From Rotaria sp. Silwood1 (lineage: Eukaryota > Rotifera > Eurotatoria > Philodinida > Philodinidae), in NCBI GenBank assembly GCA_905250075.1, contig CAJNOP010000001.1:1195912-1259911 (forward strand): DNA of 64,000 nt, in the 5' to 3' direction. Position numbers and translations under genes: made by a program. Positions 62,431-64,000 of the stretch are shown here, in pieces. Each line of letters begins with the position of its first letter. The stretch's first letter is position 1. The notes under the pieces were generated by a model. The model saw nothing but the letters and a program-made list of their open reading frames with translations. It was not told the DNA's origin and did no database searches.

Positions 62431-64000
62431 ACTGGCTTAAATGAAATTTTTTTGAAGGAACGACTAAAAATCTTTTGAAAAACATGATATGTTTTTCAAC
62501 TTTGAAGCTAGAAATTGACAAAGTTATTTTAATTAGATAATATTCGTAAAGTTTCTCTGCATGTCATAGTTGATCTGCATACATGCTTCAACATTTGACA
62601 AAGTGAAGACATGGATGGCATACGAACCAATACTCATAAACATATTTTCAATAGATTTTTTCTTTGTTGAATTTTCATCTATTTACCTTGGTTTGAATTA
62701 TCTATTGGAAAAGATGTTCCTATAGAGCATTAAACTTCTTATAGAAAATAAATAGTCGCTTTCAAATTTTTCATAAGGCCGTACATAAAATTGAGAAAAA
62801 AGCTCTCAAGTTTCACTTCTATCCAAAAGAAAATTTCGAAGATAAAAGAAGACGTTGAAATACAATTTTGAAGTTCTACGGTTTCAATCATAGACAAAAA
62901 AGGTGAATCAATACACTAATTCTTTTATACTTTTCTCATCGATATTTACTGTTTAATGGGTTGATATATTAATTATCGAATTTGAGCTTATTTTATTTTA
63001 ATTCTCAAACGAATATTGTTCTACCGAACAATACCCAAGGACGAAATTGAAATTATTTGTGATGAACATAGTCACAAGCATCGTATCCGTTCATTATTCA
63101 TGTCATATAAATGATACCAGTCGACGAGCGGTTTTCTTCTTCACTCCTTAATTATTCTTTTTTCTCTCATGTTAAATAATTAAATAATGAGAATATTCGT
63201 CTGCATAGGAATCAGGAAACCTATCAGCTGGGAATTTCACTCGCAAAATTAGAAAAATGTTCTCCAATATATATAAAGTCATCGTTTTCAAACTATTCAA
63301 CCATAATTCTTCTTTTTCATCAATTGAATAAAACATTTCTATGTATGGTTGAGGCACTCATTATATTTCAAATGTAACAGCAATTCAACTATAGATAGAA
63401 GTAAAGCATTCAAACGATGACTATTCTCCACTTTTTTTTTCTTTTCTTCTCGCGATGAAGTATTGCATTGAAACAGAAAGAGCAACTACTTGCAAGAATC
63501 CAAAAATTTCGTGTTCTATCAGTCTGCCAGATGGCACTGTGTTAAACACAAAAACTCGCAATACTGAAATACACACTGCATCTGAGCGTCTTCTATTTAC
63601 AAATAATACCCATAATTTGGATATATATTGGTCACCATACCGGTGGGCATGCTCCTTTTGTGTTATCAATAGGTCAGAGTTCTTTTGCACTTGCATGAGC
63701 ATATCTCTGCCAATAAAAAACAAAAACAAAAAAGACTTTTTTCTCCTCGTTTCGTCTATTTCTTTGAACGACACAAAAAAGGACAATTAAAACTTCAATT
63801 TTACATATTCAAGGTTCTTCCGGCAAACTAGAATATTAGAATGATTTACAGCTAGTGAATTTTCTAATATTTGAAGAATCTGTTCAAAACATAAAAGTGC
63901 ATTCGAATAGTCACACATTTTGCCATATACCAAACAAATTTTGTTATAAGAAGTAGCCAAATTGACATCAGTTGATGAAGCAAACTTTTGGGGAATTTGA
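62431..64000. other. Intergenic to window end, no supported gene
   Basis: Overlapping frames of 111 aa (+) and 121 aa (-) occur at 63.4-63.8 kb on opposite strands, but neither has a recognisable motif or matching codon use, so neither is called. Confidence 0.45.

Noticed and set aside
62113-62478. 121-aa frame rich in RSTKKY repeats
   Set aside because: It is the translation of the GAAGTAC tandem repeat and of the MITE ends, not a gene.
63421-63790. Overlapping 121-aa (-) and 111-aa (+) frames
   Set aside because: Both strands are open at once, neither shows a domain, and no supporting exon structure is visible.

Overview
The window is AT-rich animal nuclear DNA. Its genes are split by many short GT-AG introns (often 50-70 bp) and encode metazoan families: an ARNT-type bHLH-PAS factor, a two-RRM hnRNP, a Z-disc PDZ protein with a ZM motif, a KIF28/KLP-6 kinesin, ZMYND19, a Rubicon-homology protein and two DUSP14-like phosphatases. 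Base composition, small introns and the density of small non-autonomous DNA transposons would suit a bdelloid rotifer such as Rotaria, but that is an inference; the window alone proves only a bilaterian-type animal. No bacterial, viral, CRISPR, rRNA or tRNA feature was found.

Layout. 1-6.7 kb: no gene, with a nested inverted-repeat structure at 4.06-5.97 kb and a small hairpin at 6.29-6.45 kb. 6.7-8.1 kb: intronless membrane-anchored glycosyltransferase (-). 9.1-12.5 kb: ARNT-like factor (-, 4 exons, one GC-AG intron). 14.4-16.8 kb: hnRNP D/AB-like protein (-, 5 exons, two stop-free 57-bp introns). 17-21.2 kb: nothing coding. 21.3-23.0 kb: PDZ+ZM Zasp-like protein (-, 5 exons). 25.2-36.4 kb: KIF28-like kinesin (-, 24 exons, 1114 aa). 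36.5-41.7 kb: no gene, with a TTAA-flanked element at 39 kb. 41.7-42.5 kb: four-pass membrane protein with PPxY motifs (-). 45.1-45.9 kb: ZMYND19 (+, 5 exons). 47.1-47.8 kb: hAT-like element with an 8-bp target duplication. 50.7-52.5 kb: Rubicon-homology protein (-, 4 exons). 53.3-59.6 kb: two head-to-tail DUSP14-like phosphatases (-); the long first intron of the downstream one holds two transposon-like elements. 59.6-64 kb: one doubtful small gene and a second 8-bp-TSD hAT-like MITE filled with a short tandem repeat.

The genes do not form a pathway; they are unrelated housekeeping, signalling and cytoskeletal genes. Every spliced model was assembled by hand by joining exons at splice sites with consistent phase, and each ends in a whole number of codons. 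The most unusual content is the mobile DNA: at least four elements with recognisable terminal repeats and target duplications (two hAT-like, two TTAA-flanked), one TA-flanked foldback, and several long unclassified inverted repeats, two of which are related to each other.
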